Shown here in pieces: positions 44,239 to 53,502 of a stretch of DNA of 64,000 bases. The stretch lies in NCBI RefSeq assembly GCF_900187405.1, contig NZ_LT896716.1:1426001-1490000 (forward strand), given 5' to 3'. This DNA comes from Geobacter sp. DSM 9736. GTDB taxonomy: Bacteria; Desulfobacterota; Desulfuromonadia; Geobacterales; Geobacteraceae. The position numbers were made by a program, and so were the translations under genes. The first letter of the stretch is position 1, and every line of letters begins with the position of its first letter. The notes under the pieces were generated by a model. That model was not told the origin of the DNA. It worked only from the letters and a program-made list of their open reading frames with translations, and did no database searches.

Positions 44239-45666
44239 ATGACTCAAAGGATACTGTTGATAAGCACCAACCGGGAACTGGCGCCGCAACCGGTCCTGCC
44301 GGCCGGGGCGGCGTTGGTCGCCCAGGCCCTTCAGGTCGCGGGATTCCAGGTCCGCCTTCTTGACCTCTGCTTCGAAAAGCGGCCGCTCAGGCGGATCGAC
44401 GACACCCTGAGAACCTTCGGGCCCGACGGCATCGGGATATCCCTCCGGAACCTCGACAACTGCGACCTTCTGTCACCCCGATCATACCTGCACGAGGTGA
44501 AGGAAGTTGTCGACTTCCTGAAGAGCCGCACCGATGCCCCTGTATTGATCGGTGGTGCTGGAGTGAGCATCATGCCCCGGCGGGTACTCGAATTTCTGGA
44601 ACTGGATTACGCAGTTGCCGGGGAGGGGGAGGCTGCTGCGGTTATGTTCTTTCAGGCCGGTGGAGCGGAGGAACGATCGCGGATACCCGGCGTCGTGTGC
44701 AGGAGGGAAGAAGCCGCCCCGGAGGCCGGCGAGCACCTGGGCCGAATCGGCGTGATGCCGCGGCTGCATCGATGGGTGGATACGAAGCTGTACCTGCGGT
44801 TCGAACCGGTCATCCCGGTACAGGGGAAGCGGGGATGCGCGAATCGCTGCCTCTACTGCACCTATCCCGCAATCGAGGGGAACCGATGGCGGTGCAGGGA
44901 CCCCGGAGAGGTGGCAGAGGAAATCGAAGCAGCGATGGCCGCCGGAGGGATGGAGTTCGAGTTCGTGGACAGCGTCTTCAATCAGCCGGAGGGATACATG
45001 GAGATGCTGCTGGAAAAAATTATACGGAGCCGGATCCGGGCCCGCTTCCATGTCTCATCCCTCTCCCCATCCGGATTGACCGGTTCGCAGGTGCGGCTCA
45101 TGGAAAGGGCCGGAGTGGTCTCGGTGGTGATCACGCCGGAAGCCGCCTCGGATGCAACCCTGGCTGCGCTTCGCAAAGGGTTCACCGCAGCAGAGGTCGC
45201 CCGCGCCGCCTTTCTCCTCTCCGGATCAGGCATCCGTGCGCTCTGGTGTTTTCTGCTCGGGGGGCCGGAGGAGGATGAAAATACCCTGGCGGAAACCATT
45301 GCCTTCATGAACCGGAAGATACCGGGAAAGGACAGGGCCTTCATCACTACCGGTATCCGGATCTATCCAGGCACCGGCATGCATGAGACGGCTCTGCGGG
45401 AGGAGGTCGTATCCCCGGCAGAGGATCTCCTTATGCCGGCCTTCTACTTCACGCCCCGGCTCACCCTCAAGCAGGCGCAGAAAATGCTGCGCTACGGCAT
45501 TGAGGCCCAGGAACGCTGCATATTCCCGTCCGACACCAGACTCGGGCCTGTGGGAGCATTCCGCCGCCTGGGCGCGGCACTGAAGCTGCCCACCCCCTTC
45601 TGGCGGTACTCCTCGTCCCTGAACAGGCTGATGCAAAGGAGCCGGGTCATTAACCGTTCCTGGTGA
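44239..45666 (+). CDS. B12-binding-type radical SAM enzyme (first gene of the polyketide-like cluster)
   Basis: A 475-residue enzyme. The N-terminal ~130 residues have the Rossmann fold of the cobalamin-binding class (PQPVLPAGAALVAQALQVAGFQVRLLDL, GGAGVSIMP, GEGEAA), and the radical SAM core has CANRCLYC (Cys 200, 204, 207) for the 4Fe-4S cluster. B12-dependent radical SAM enzymes methylate unactivated carbons or rearrange or cyclise substrates. The DxHxxG motif for base-off cobalamin is not obvious, so B12 use is unproven. It starts 67 bases before a methyltransferase gene and is the 5' gene of a four-gene plus-strand group. Confidence 0.85.
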   Translation: MTQRILLISTNRELAPQPVLPAGAALVAQALQVAGFQVRLLDLCFEKRPLRRIDDTLRTFGPDGIGISLRNLDNCDLLSPRSYLHEVKEVVDFLKSRTDAPVLIGGAGVSIMPRRVLEFLELDYAVAGEGEAAAVMFFQAGGAEERSRIPGVVCRREEAAPEAGEHLGRIGVMPRLHRWVDTKLYLRFEPVIPVQGKRGCANRCLYCTYPAIEGNRWRCRDPGEVAEEIEAAMAAGGMEFEFVDSVFNQPEGYMEMLLEKIIRSRIRARFHVSSLSPSGLTGSQVRLMERAGVVSVVITPEAASDATLAALRKGFTAAEVARAAFLLSGSGIRALWCFLLGGPEEDENTLAETIAFMNRKIPGKDRAFITTGIRIYPGTGMHETALREEVVSPAEDLLMPAFYFTPRLTLKQAQKMLRYGIEAQERCIFPSDTRLGPVGAFRRLGAALKLPTPFWRYSSSLNRLMQRSRVINRSW

Positions 45667-45733
45667 TGTGGCGCCTCGGGAAAATGATGGTACTATCAAT
45701 TAAGCTCGGCACCCCCTCCAGGCGAGGATTCCC

Positions 45734-46444
45734 ATGCTCCCCACCCCGAAGCGCAGGACCGAACGCGAACTGCTGGACCTCCCCCATGAAGCATACGCAT
45801 TCGAGGAACTGGAGGGAAGCCTCAAGGACATCAGCATCGTAAACAGGTACCTGGGAGACACCCTTGCGGTGCTGAAGCATCTTTCGGCGATGACCGGGGG
45901 GGCGAGCGGACGGATGACACTGCTGGATGTGGGGACAGGTTCGGCGGACATACCGGCCGCCATAGCCGGATGGTGTCGAAACCGAGGAGTCGGAATCGAG
46001 ATAACGGGAATCGACAACAATCCACACACCGTCGGAATAGCGCGGAAAAAGACCGGCCATATCCCCGAAATCCGCATTGCGGTTGCTGACGGGCTCGACC
46101 TGCCGTATCCCGACCGCAGCTTCGATTACGTTATCTGCTGCAAGACCCTCCACCACTTCGCAGATGAAGAGGCGGTGCAGCTCATCAGGGAAACGGCGAG
46201 GGTCGCGAGGAGGGGATACCTGATCCTCGATCTTCGGCGCAGTTGGACGGCGTGTTTCCTGATAAGCATCCTCACGAGGCTCTTCACCCGTAACCGGCTC
46301 ACACGAAATGACGGCCCCCTCTCCGTCCTGAGAAGCTACACTCCTGCCGAGCTTGCATCACTCGCCTCCTGCGCCGGCGTCCCTGCGTTCACAATTCACC
46401 GGGAGCCGTTCTGGCTGATGGTACTGAGAGGAGAGGCCGTGTGA
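45734..46444 (+). CDS. class I SAM methyltransferase
   Basis: A 236-residue enzyme of the UbiE-like fold. Motif I is LLDVGTGSADIPAA (63-76), followed by GIDNNPHTVGIA and VADGLDLPYPDRSFDYVICCKTLHHF; the last is the acidic active-site region typical of Methyltransf_11. The protein lacks a membrane domain. UbiE-like enzymes methylate ring carbons or oxygens of quinones, and class I methyltransferases of this kind accompany type III polyketide synthases in other bacteria. It overlaps the next gene by four bases (GTGA). Confidence 0.88.
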   Translation: MLPTPKRRTERELLDLPHEAYAFEELEGSLKDISIVNRYLGDTLAVLKHLSAMTGGASGRMTLLDVGTGSADIPAAIAGWCRNRGVGIEITGIDNNPHTVGIARKKTGHIPEIRIAVADGLDLPYPDRSFDYVICCKTLHHFADEEAVQLIRETARVARRGYLILDLRRSWTACFLISILTRLFTRNRLTRNDGPLSVLRSYTPAELASLASCAGVPAFTIHREPFWLMVLRGEAV

Positions 46445-47661
46445 TATTTTCAGTAGCAACGAATTTCAGGTCAGATTTTCTCGACGCCATGAAAGGCTTG
46501 CCGGTGGCGGAGCTCTTCGGAAAGCTCCCCGCCGACAGCATCGGCGGGGGGCGCGCCTCTTTCATGCTTTCCCCCCTCGGCCGGAAGGAGTTCAAGGAGC
46601 ACGTACGGCTGGCCGCAGAACGCGGCATAGGCTTCAACTATCTGGTCAATCCGGCATGCATGGACAACAGGGAGTACACCCGCAAAGGTCAGGCGGATCT
46701 GGAGCGCCTACTGGGTTTCATCGAGGAAGCCGGCGTCACTGCCGTAACGGTTTCCCTTCCCTTCCTGCTCCCCATAATCAAAAAGCGGCACCCACGGCTT
46801 AAAGTGAGAATCGGGGTGTATGCCCGCGTGGACAGCGTCGCCAAGGCACGATACTGGGAGGATCTGGGCGCCGACTGCATCACCCTGGAATCGATCTCGG
46901 TCAACCGCAACTTTCCGCTGCTGGCGGCTATACGGCGAAGCGTCCGGCTGGAGCTCCAGCTGATAGCCAACTCCAATTGCCTCATCTTCTGTCCGCTTTC
47001 GGGGCAGCACATGGTAAACCTCTCGCACGCCTCCCAGAAGGGGCACTCCAGCCGCGGCTTCATGATCGACTACTGCGCTCTCAGCTGCTCATTCCACAAA
47101 CTCGCCGACCCCTCCCACTATCTGCGGTCCGAATTCATCAGGCCGGAGGACATCCACCTGTACGAGGAGCTGGGATACACCTCCTTCAAGATCCTCGAAA
47201 GGGGTGCGCCGACCGCTCTCATGGAAAAGCGTGTTCGCGCCTATGCCGAGCGCAGCTTCGAAGGTAATCTGCTCGACCTGATCCAGCCGTACGGTTACAG
47301 GGGGAAACCGGGCTCCGGACTTGGAGGCATGAGGGATATCGGGAGGTTTCTAAGGTATTTCTTCAGACCGCGGACCATCAGCACATCGGGGATGCTGAAG
47401 CTGAAAACGCTTGCGGAAAAACGAGGGCTGATCGCGGCGACGGAAGGGGAGCCGGTCCGCATAGACAACAGGGCGCTGGACGGGTTTATTAGGGGAATTA
47501 AGGAGATCGACTGCCGGAGTACTGGATGCAGTGAGTGCGGCTACTGTGCGGCATGGACCGAAAGGGCCGTCACAGTGGACGAGACGTACCGTTCGGAGAT
47601 GCTTAGGCTATACTCGGAGGCGTTCAACGACATGTATTCGGGAAAGCTGTGGAGGCACTGA
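46441..47661 (+). CDS. U32-family protein with extra C-terminal Cys cluster
   Basis: A 406-residue protein. The barrel core has the U32 family layout (LVNPACMDN, VTVSLPFLLPIIKKRHP, ADCITLESISVNR, ELQLIANSNCLIFCP, YCALSCSF). Cys 180/184 and 212/216 are placed like the 4Fe-4S ligands of UbiU/UbiV and TrhP-type proteins. A second cluster C358xxxxC363xxC366xxC369 near the C-terminus looks like another Fe-S site. The family includes the oxygen-independent hydroxylases UbiU and UbiV, RNA hydroxylases TrhP and RlhA, and proteases. Start GTG at 46441, overlapping the methyltransferase stop. In this cluster it may hydroxylate the polyketide product without oxygen (inference). Confidence 0.85.
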   Translation: MIFSVATNFRSDFLDAMKGLPVAELFGKLPADSIGGGRASFMLSPLGRKEFKEHVRLAAERGIGFNYLVNPACMDNREYTRKGQADLERLLGFIEEAGVTAVTVSLPFLLPIIKKRHPRLKVRIGVYARVDSVAKARYWEDLGADCITLESISVNRNFPLLAAIRRSVRLELQLIANSNCLIFCPLSGQHMVNLSHASQKGHSSRGFMIDYCALSCSFHKLADPSHYLRSEFIRPEDIHLYEELGYTSFKILERGAPTALMEKRVRAYAERSFEGNLLDLIQPYGYRGKPGSGLGGMRDIGRFLRYFFRPRTISTSGMLKLKTLAEKRGLIAATEGEPVRIDNRALDGFIRGIKEIDCRSTGCSECGYCAAWTERAVTVDETYRSEMLRLYSEAFNDMYSGKLWRH

Positions 47662-47665
47662 ATCG

Positions 47666-48772
47666 ATGGGCACCGCAAAAGCTTACATAGCTTCCATTGC
47701 TGCCGTGGCTCCTGCCTTCAGCGCGGACCAGCAGTTCGTTGCCGACCTGATCCGGGACCGGTACTCCGCGATGCTGACCCCCCGTAGCCAGGGGCTGATC
47801 CGGGCCACCTTTTCGCACCCCAGCATCCGGAAACGACACTTCGCCCTGGACGACCCGTTACGCGTCATCGACGAATCTCCTGACGAAAGAATCGCCAGGT
47901 TCACCGAAAAGTCGATAGAGCTGTCTGGGGAGGCTGTTGCAAGCGCACTGGACAGGGCCGGCCTGGGAGTCGCCGACGTCAGGGGGCTCGTGGTCAACAC
48001 CTGCACGGGCTACATCTGCCCCGGCATATCCACCTATCTCCTTGAAAGGCTGGGGCTCCCCCGCAGCACCAGGGTGTACGACATGGTGGGGAGCGGCTGC
48101 GGCGGCGCCCTCCCGAACCTTCAGGTGGCCGAATCGATACTCGGAACCACCGGAGGCGCCGTGGTGAGCGTGGCCGTCGAGATATGCAGTGCCGTCTTTC
48201 AGATGGACAACAGCCTGAGCCTGATCATGTCCAACGCGATCTTCTCCGACGGAGCGGCTGCGGCTGTCCTATGGGAGAGGCCGGAGGGGCTGGAGCTGGT
48301 TGCTTCCGCATCACGATACGTCCCCGAGAAACGTGACGATATACGCTTCGTTCACCGGCAGGGACAACTTCACAACCAGCTCTCCCTGAACCTGCCGGGG
48401 GTCGTCAAGGTTGCCGCCGCGGAGGCCGTCGGTGAGGTTCTCTCCTGCCGGAGCCTTACGCCCGGCGACATCCGGCACTGGGCGCTCCACACCGGAGGGG
48501 AAAAGATCATCAACGCGGTGCGGGACGAAATAGGCATTCCGGAGGAGCGGCTCCGGGCAACCCGCCGCATATTGGAAGAGTATGGCAATATGTCGTCTCC
48601 CACAGTCTGGTTCGTTCTCGACGAACTGCTCCGGGAGGGGGTCCCTCCGGGAGACTGGTGTCTGATGGCTGCCTACGGAGCCGGCCTTTCGGCCCATGCT
48701 TACCTGCTGAAAAAATCCCCGGTAACTGCAGGCCCTTCGAACAGATTCCTCAGAACGTATGCCGGGATCTGA
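47666..48772 (+). CDS. type III polyketide synthase-like enzyme
   Basis: A 368-residue thiolase-fold enzyme. The catalytic triad is visible: Cys 145 in VGSGCGGALPNL, His 275 in WALHTGG and Asn 308 in YGNMSSPT. These fit chalcone/stilbene-synthase-like type III synthases of bacteria, which extend an acyl-CoA starter with malonyl-CoA into alkylpyrones, resorcinols or phloroglucinols; 3-oxoacyl-ACP synthase III is the alternative, but its motif around Cys is different. GGAGG lies 10 bases before the ATG at 47666, four bases after the U32 stop. Its 3' end overlaps the opposite-strand radical SAM gene by 23 bases. Confidence 0.85.
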   Translation: MGTAKAYIASIAAVAPAFSADQQFVADLIRDRYSAMLTPRSQGLIRATFSHPSIRKRHFALDDPLRVIDESPDERIARFTEKSIELSGEAVASALDRAGLGVADVRGLVVNTCTGYICPGISTYLLERLGLPRSTRVYDMVGSGCGGALPNLQVAESILGTTGGAVVSVAVEICSAVFQMDNSLSLIMSNAIFSDGAAAAVLWERPEGLELVASASRYVPEKRDDIRFVHRQGQLHNQLSLNLPGVVKVAAAEAVGEVLSCRSLTPGDIRHWALHTGGEKIINAVRDEIGIPEERLRATRRILEEYGNMSSPTVWFVLDELLREGVPPGDWCLMAAYGAGLSAHAYLLKKSPVTAGPSNRFLRTYAGI

Positions 48773-50162
48773 ACTGGTCCCCACTGAACCAGCCACGTAT
48801 ATGCTCAAGGGCGCTCAGCAGGACCTTCAGCGCCCCCTTCTCCCTCTTCCTCACGAAGTAATTCCCCCTGAACATCGACGGGCTGAAGAAGATCTTTATG
48901 TTCTCCCAGTTCATGATGCGGTTAAGCTGCTTCAGGGTAAGGTGCCTTGTGCGGACGTTGCAGATGAAGCCGGTATACCTGCTCAGATCGTCATGGTTTT
49001 CGACAAGTGCGGCATCAAGCAGCTCCTTCCGGATGACCGTTCCCGGATACGGCGTTACGCACTGGACGTACGGAAGATCCACCTTGAGCCTTCTGGCGAC
49101 ACGAAACACCTCACGGACATCCTCCCGGGTATCCTCCGGGTTGCCTACTATGAGCCCGCCCATGACGGCAATCCCGTGCGCCCTCAAGAGGGCTACCGCC
49201 CGCTCGGTCTTCTCCCGGATGTCCCCTTTCCTGAAGCGGCGCAGAGTCTCCTCACGCACCGCTTCTATACCCAGGAAAACGAGCCTGAAATTCGCCCGCG
49301 CCAGCACGGGAATCAGTTCCGGGTCTGCGACGATCCCCTCAACTGATGCCTGCACCAGATATTCCATTGCGTTTAGACCGTTTTCGATTATCGCTTCCCC
49401 AAGGCGCCGGAAACGGAGCGGGTCAAGAGTGACGTTATCGTCCACAAGCAGCACCGTCTCCGTCCCATGCCGCTGCAGCTCCTTCAGGTCCGCGATCACC
49501 CGGGAAAGAGGAAACCGGCGGAAGCTCGTACCGTACATTCCGTTGATGGAGCAGAAAGTACACGGCATCGTGCAGCCGCGGGATGTCTCCACACAGTCCA
49601 TCTTTCGTCCGAAATATGTGAATCCGTCCAGAACGCGGGCCTTCCTGTCGGGTAGAGGAAGGCGCTCAAGATCGAGAAGGCAGCCCGCCGGGTTGTGAAT
49701 GAAGCCTTCCTCCCGCGCCCATGAAAGTCCCGGCACCGATTCGTAACCTCTATCCCTCTCCAGGGCCTCCACCAGCAAAGGAAAAGCCCCCTCTCCCTCC
49801 CCGCGGATGAGGAAGTCGAAAGGCGCGCCCCGCGGCGTCAGTTCACCGCCGGCAAGTGTCGCGTGATAGCCCCCCAGGACAATCTTCGCTTCCGGGACCG
49901 AAGCCCTGCAGATGCCGGCCACCTCGACGGCGCTCCGGTACTGGAAGCTCATGCTGCTTATTCCGATCAGATCGGGACGGAATTCCTGCAGAAATTTATG
50001 AAGCCAGGGGCGTATCCTCCGGTGGACGAGAACCAGGTCCACGATCTTTACCTGGTGCCCCGGCAGGTTCCCGGCAATGGAGCAAAGACCGAGATTCGGC
50101 ACTTTTATTATGCGATTGAAATTGTTCGCCGCATCGGGCATTGCCAGAAGGAGAACTCTCAT
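48750..50162 (-). CDS. B12-binding-type radical SAM enzyme (converging on the synthase)
   Basis: A 470-residue enzyme. N-terminal Rossmann-like domain (NLGLCSIAGNLPGHQVKIVDL, VLGGYHATL, GEGEGAFPLL) and radical SAM core with CTMPCTFC (Cys 197, 201, 204), followed by VDDNVTLDP, a motif common in this subfamily. It resembles the BchE/HpnP/HpnR-type group that works on lipids, hopanoids or tetrapyrroles. It converges on the type III synthase with a 23-base overlap, so the pair probably shares a history. Its start is separated from the hybrid kinase gene (50301) by an unrelated gap. B12 use is not proven. Confidence 0.85.
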   Translation of the reverse strand: MRVLLLAMPDAANNFNRIIKVPNLGLCSIAGNLPGHQVKIVDLVLVHRRIRPWLHKFLQEFRPDLIGISSMSFQYRSAVEVAGICRASVPEAKIVLGGYHATLAGGELTPRGAPFDFLIRGEGEGAFPLLVEALERDRGYESVPGLSWAREEGFIHNPAGCLLDLERLPLPDRKARVLDGFTYFGRKMDCVETSRGCTMPCTFCSINGMYGTSFRRFPLSRVIADLKELQRHGTETVLLVDDNVTLDPLRFRRLGEAIIENGLNAMEYLVQASVEGIVADPELIPVLARANFRLVFLGIEAVREETLRRFRKGDIREKTERAVALLRAHGIAVMGGLIVGNPEDTREDVREVFRVARRLKVDLPYVQCVTPYPGTVIRKELLDAALVENHDDLSRYTGFICNVRTRHLTLKQLNRIMNWENIKIFFSPSMFRGNYFVRKREKGALKVLLSALEHIRGWFSGDQFRSRHTF

Positions 50163-50300
50163 CAGCCATCCTTGCGATTGCTTGCGCTGCTCGTTTGATC
50201 ATTATAGGGTACGGGAGGGGGAAGGCAAACGGCGTGAGCTGAATTTGAGGCAGAGGCAGGGCTTGAAGCGGGAGTAGCAGCAATTCCGGGTCAGTGAAGC

Positions 50301-53288
50301 TTACGAAATGACATTCTCGACCTTCTGCAACAGGTCGTGCACGGTGAAGGGCTTGTGGATGAAACTGACCCCTTCTTTCAGGACGCCATGGTGAACTATG
50401 ACGCTATCGGTATGACCCGACATGTAAAGAACCGGCAGGGCGGGATGTACCTCAAGCAGTCGGGTATGCAGCTCCGGGCCGTTCATGTGCGGCATCACCA
50501 CGTCCGTAACCAGCAGGTCCACCATCCGGTCCGCCGCTATCTCAAGAGCCTGAAGCGGGTTCTCCGCCAGAAGGACATTGAACCCCTGCATGAGCAATAT
50601 CTCGTTAGCAAGCTGACGAACCATTTCATTGTCCTCGACGAGCAGGACCGTGCAGCCCTTCCCGCCCCTGCGGGTGCCGTCTCTCGCCGGGGCATCCGCC
50701 TCAAGCACCTTCTCCGCGACCAGCGGAAAAAAGATCTTGAAGACAGTCCCTCTGCCGGGCTCGCTGTAGGTCCAGATACTGCCGCCGTGCTGCTTGACGA
50801 GGCCGTACACTGTTGCGAGGCCGAGGCCGGTACCATGACCTTTCGTGGTAAAGAAGGGCTCGAAAACATTCTTCACCGTCTCCTCGTCCATTCCGCACCC
50901 GTTGTCGGTGACTGCGAGCATGACGTACTCCCCCGGGACCATACCCGGATGCTGCCGGGCGTACTCCTCATCGATCAGCACCGGAGCCGTCTCGAATGTT
51001 ATGGTGCCGTGGCCGGATATGGCATCCTGGGCGTTGACAGCCAGATTCATGATGATCTGCTCCAGCTGGTTTCGGTCAGCCCTGATCCCGCAATGGTCCT
51101 GTGTCAGGAGCATTCTGATCTCGATATCCTCCCGGATTGTTCTGCGGAGGATGTCGTGGAAAGAGCTTATCACCTGGTTGAGATCCAGGGCCTTCATCTC
51201 CAGGATCTGTTTCCTGCCGAAGCCAAGGAGCTGCTGAACGAGCTTCTTCGCCTTGTGCGCCGCCAGCAGCATGCGCTCCATCTGCTGACCTTCGCTGCTC
51301 CCCTCCCGAAACCTCCCCCTGAGAATGTCGGCGTAGCCGATGATAGGGGTGAGGAGGTTGTTGAAATCGTGGGCGATTCCTCCTGCGAGCCTGCCTATGG
51401 ATTCGAGCTTCTGGGACTGGTTCAGCTGTTCGAGCAGTCGCTTTTTCTCCTCCTCCGCCTGCCTGTGCGAGGTCATGTCCCTGGCGATCGCACAGACATA
51501 CTCCCTGTCGTTATACCGGAAGTAGTTGGCGGCCACCTCGACGGGGAAGACACTCCCATCCTTCCTGCGATGGAAGGCGGCAAGGTTTTTGCTCCCCGCC
51601 ACCCTCATGTCTTCCCAGTACTGCTCCCATCTGGAGCTGCTGACTTCATTATCTATTTCGGAGACATGCCGTCCTATGAGGTCGGAGTATCTGTAGCCGA
51701 GCGTACTGCAGGCAGTTTCATTCACCTCCCAGATATGGCCGTCGGAAGAAACCCAGTAAACGCAGTCGGCGAAATTTTCGATGGTGAAATTCTTGAGTCT
51801 GAGATCTTCCTCCACATGTTTCCGCTCGGTTATGTCGCGCACTACCGCCAGTACCCGCCCCCGCCCGCCTATGGCGGTCGCGGACAGAACGACTTCACTG
51901 TAAAAACGGGATCCGTCCTTCCTGACGGAAATCCATTCGAAGCACTGAGGCTCGCCGCCCGAGGCACGCCCCATCAGACGCATGGCCTCATCCCTGGCGG
52001 AGGGGCGCTTACCGAAGCTCAGATCCTGCACGGAAAGCTGAATCAACTCCTCAGCAGTATACTGAAACATCTCCTCGGCGGCCCTGTTGACTTCGACTAT
52101 CCTTCCCGTTTCTCCTTCATGAACAAAAAGTGCATCCTTGGTGGCATTGAAAATTTCACGATAATTGCTCTCCCGCCGGCGCAACGCCTCCTCGGCCGCC
52201 CGCTGCTTCTCTTCTCGTGCCGCCAGTTGCATTGCCATATCGTCAAAGGAACGGGCAAGCTCTCCCAGTTCCCCCCCCTCAACCACCGTCGCCACCCGGA
52301 CATCCAGGTCTCCTGCCGCCAGCCGACGCGAAGCTGCCTGAAGCGCGCTTACTCGACCGATGATGGAATGCTCTCCCACTATCCAGCCGGCGGCGAGCGC
52401 CAGTGCGAGAAAGGCCGTAAGAACTATAAGATTGGCAATGATGGCATGGGTGCTTTCCGATACCACCGTCTCCACCGGAATCCCCACCCGGACATACATG
52501 TAGGATGTTGATTCGCCAGGAAGAAACAGCTTCCGGTACCCGAAAAAACGAGGAACCCCATCGAGGCCGGGAGCCATGAAAGTCCCCCGTTCGGCGCCGT
52601 TACGCATGATCTTCATAATCTCGGGGCGCTCGGGCGTCCCGATATACTGCCCTGGATTGAGCGCACTCTGGATTATGATACCGCGGTGGTCGGTCAAGAT
52701 GTAAGAGGAGCCTTCCGGTAGCTTCGCCCGCTCAAACATTCTGCGGCAATAGTCGAGGTTGAAATTAAGCGCTATGACTCCCCCATATTCCCGGGTGGGA
52801 GTCTTGAAGGGATATCCGAAGCTCATCGTGGGCTGTTTGAATATTCTGCCGATGATATGTTCCCCGGAGGAGAACCGACCGGTGGAAATTGCATTGATGA
52901 AGTAACGGCGGTCGGCGACAGAAAAGCGATTGTTCAGCGGGACTGCAGATCCCCACATCTTTCCGGCCGGGTCGGCAATGAAGATGTTCAGATACTGGGG
53001 GCTGAACCGCAGCACGTCAGCCAGCAGCCGTTCGACGCGGACGCTATCCCGTTGCCTCACATCAGGTAGCTGCGCCAGGGTAACCAGCAGCTGTTCCGCT
53101 GCGCTCACCAGCGAGTCCTGCTCTGCAGCTATCCCTTCGGCCACTTTCCGGGCTTCCTCATATGATTCCGAGATAGCCGCACGGCGCTGCTGGAAGCCTG
53201 AAAACATGATGATTCCGGCAGCGGGAAGAGCCACGATGGCAACCACCAGGAATAGCTGCACTCTGAGAGACATGGCGAACAATTTCAC
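50301..53288 (-). CDS. hybrid histidine kinase with periplasmic sensor, HAMP, PAS domains and receiver
   Basis: A 995-residue membrane protein. Helices near 12-30 and ~280-300 flank a periplasmic dCache-like sensor ([24 protein letters not shown]). A HAMP segment and two PAS domains follow ([23 protein letters not shown] and [19 protein letters not shown]). The kinase has His in [18 protein letters not shown]-box [16 protein letters not shown] and GTGLGLATV; the C-terminal receiver has [11 protein letters not shown]. The start is a GTG at 53288 with AAGGA six bases upstream; an in-frame ATG is five codons later. The opposite-strand frame of ~720 codons is a composition artefact. Confidence 0.92.
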   Translation of the reverse strand: MKLFAMSLRVQLFLVVAIVALPAAGIIMFSGFQQRRAAISESYEEARKVAEGIAAEQDSLVSAAEQLLVTLAQLPDVRQRDSVRVERLLADVLRFSPQYLNIFIADPAGKMWGSAVPLNNRFSVADRRYFINAISTGRFSSGEHIIGRIFKQPTMSFGYPFKTPTREYGGVIALNFNLDYCRRMFERAKLPEGSSYILTDHRGIIIQSALNPGQYIGTPERPEIMKIMRNGAERGTFMAPGLDGVPRFFGYRKLFLPGESTSYMYVRVGIPVETVVSESTHAIIANLIVLTAFLALALAAGWIVGEHSIIGRVSALQAASRRLAAGDLDVRVATVVEGGELGELARSFDDMAMQLAAREEKQRAAEEALRRRESNYREIFNATKDALFVHEGETGRIVEVNRAAEEMFQYTAEELIQLSVQDLSFGKRPSARDEAMRLMGRASGGEPQCFEWISVRKDGSRFYSEVVLSATAIGGRGRVLAVVRDITERKHVEEDLRLKNFTIENFADCVYWVSSDGHIWEVNETACSTLGYRYSDLIGRHVSEIDNEVSSSRWEQYWEDMRVAGSKNLAAFHRRKDGSVFPVEVAANYFRYNDREYVCAIARDMTSHRQAEEEKKRLLEQLNQSQKLESIGRLAGGIAHDFNNLLTPIIGYADILRGRFREGSSEGQQMERMLLAAHKAKKLVQQLLGFGRKQILEMKALDLNQVISSFHDILRRTIREDIEIRMLLTQDHCGIRADRNQLEQIIMNLAVNAQDAISGHGTITFETAPVLIDEEYARQHPGMVPGEYVMLAVTDNGCGMDEETVKNVFEPFFTTKGHGTGLGLATVYGLVKQHGGSIWTYSEPGRGTVFKIFFPLVAEKVLEADAPARDGTRRGGKGCTVLLVEDNEMVRQLANEILLMQGFNVLLAENPLQALEIAADRMVDLLVTDVVMPHMNGPELHTRLLEVHPALPVLYMSGHTDSVIVHHGVLKEGVSFIHKPFTVHDLLQKVENVIS

Positions 53289-53502
53289 AAAAGATCCTTC
53301 AATAGGAACTGCGGAGCCCCCACAGCAAAAAAATCGTCATGAGCGGTATCGGCAGAATGGTTAATTTTCTTTAGTCTTCACTCTCCGCCATTTACGGTGC
53401 GCCTGCGTCCTTTCCACCCGACCAGCGGAAGGATTAGCACTTGCCTCGGAAGGAGATTGTGCAATACTGGGATTGAACTTCTCATGAGTTGCGAGGAACT
53501 TT

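Noticed and set aside
50337-52511. 724-codon open frame on the plus strand, antisense to the hybrid kinase
   Set aside because: Same artefact; all kinase motifs are on the minus strand and the antisense protein has no recognisable domain.
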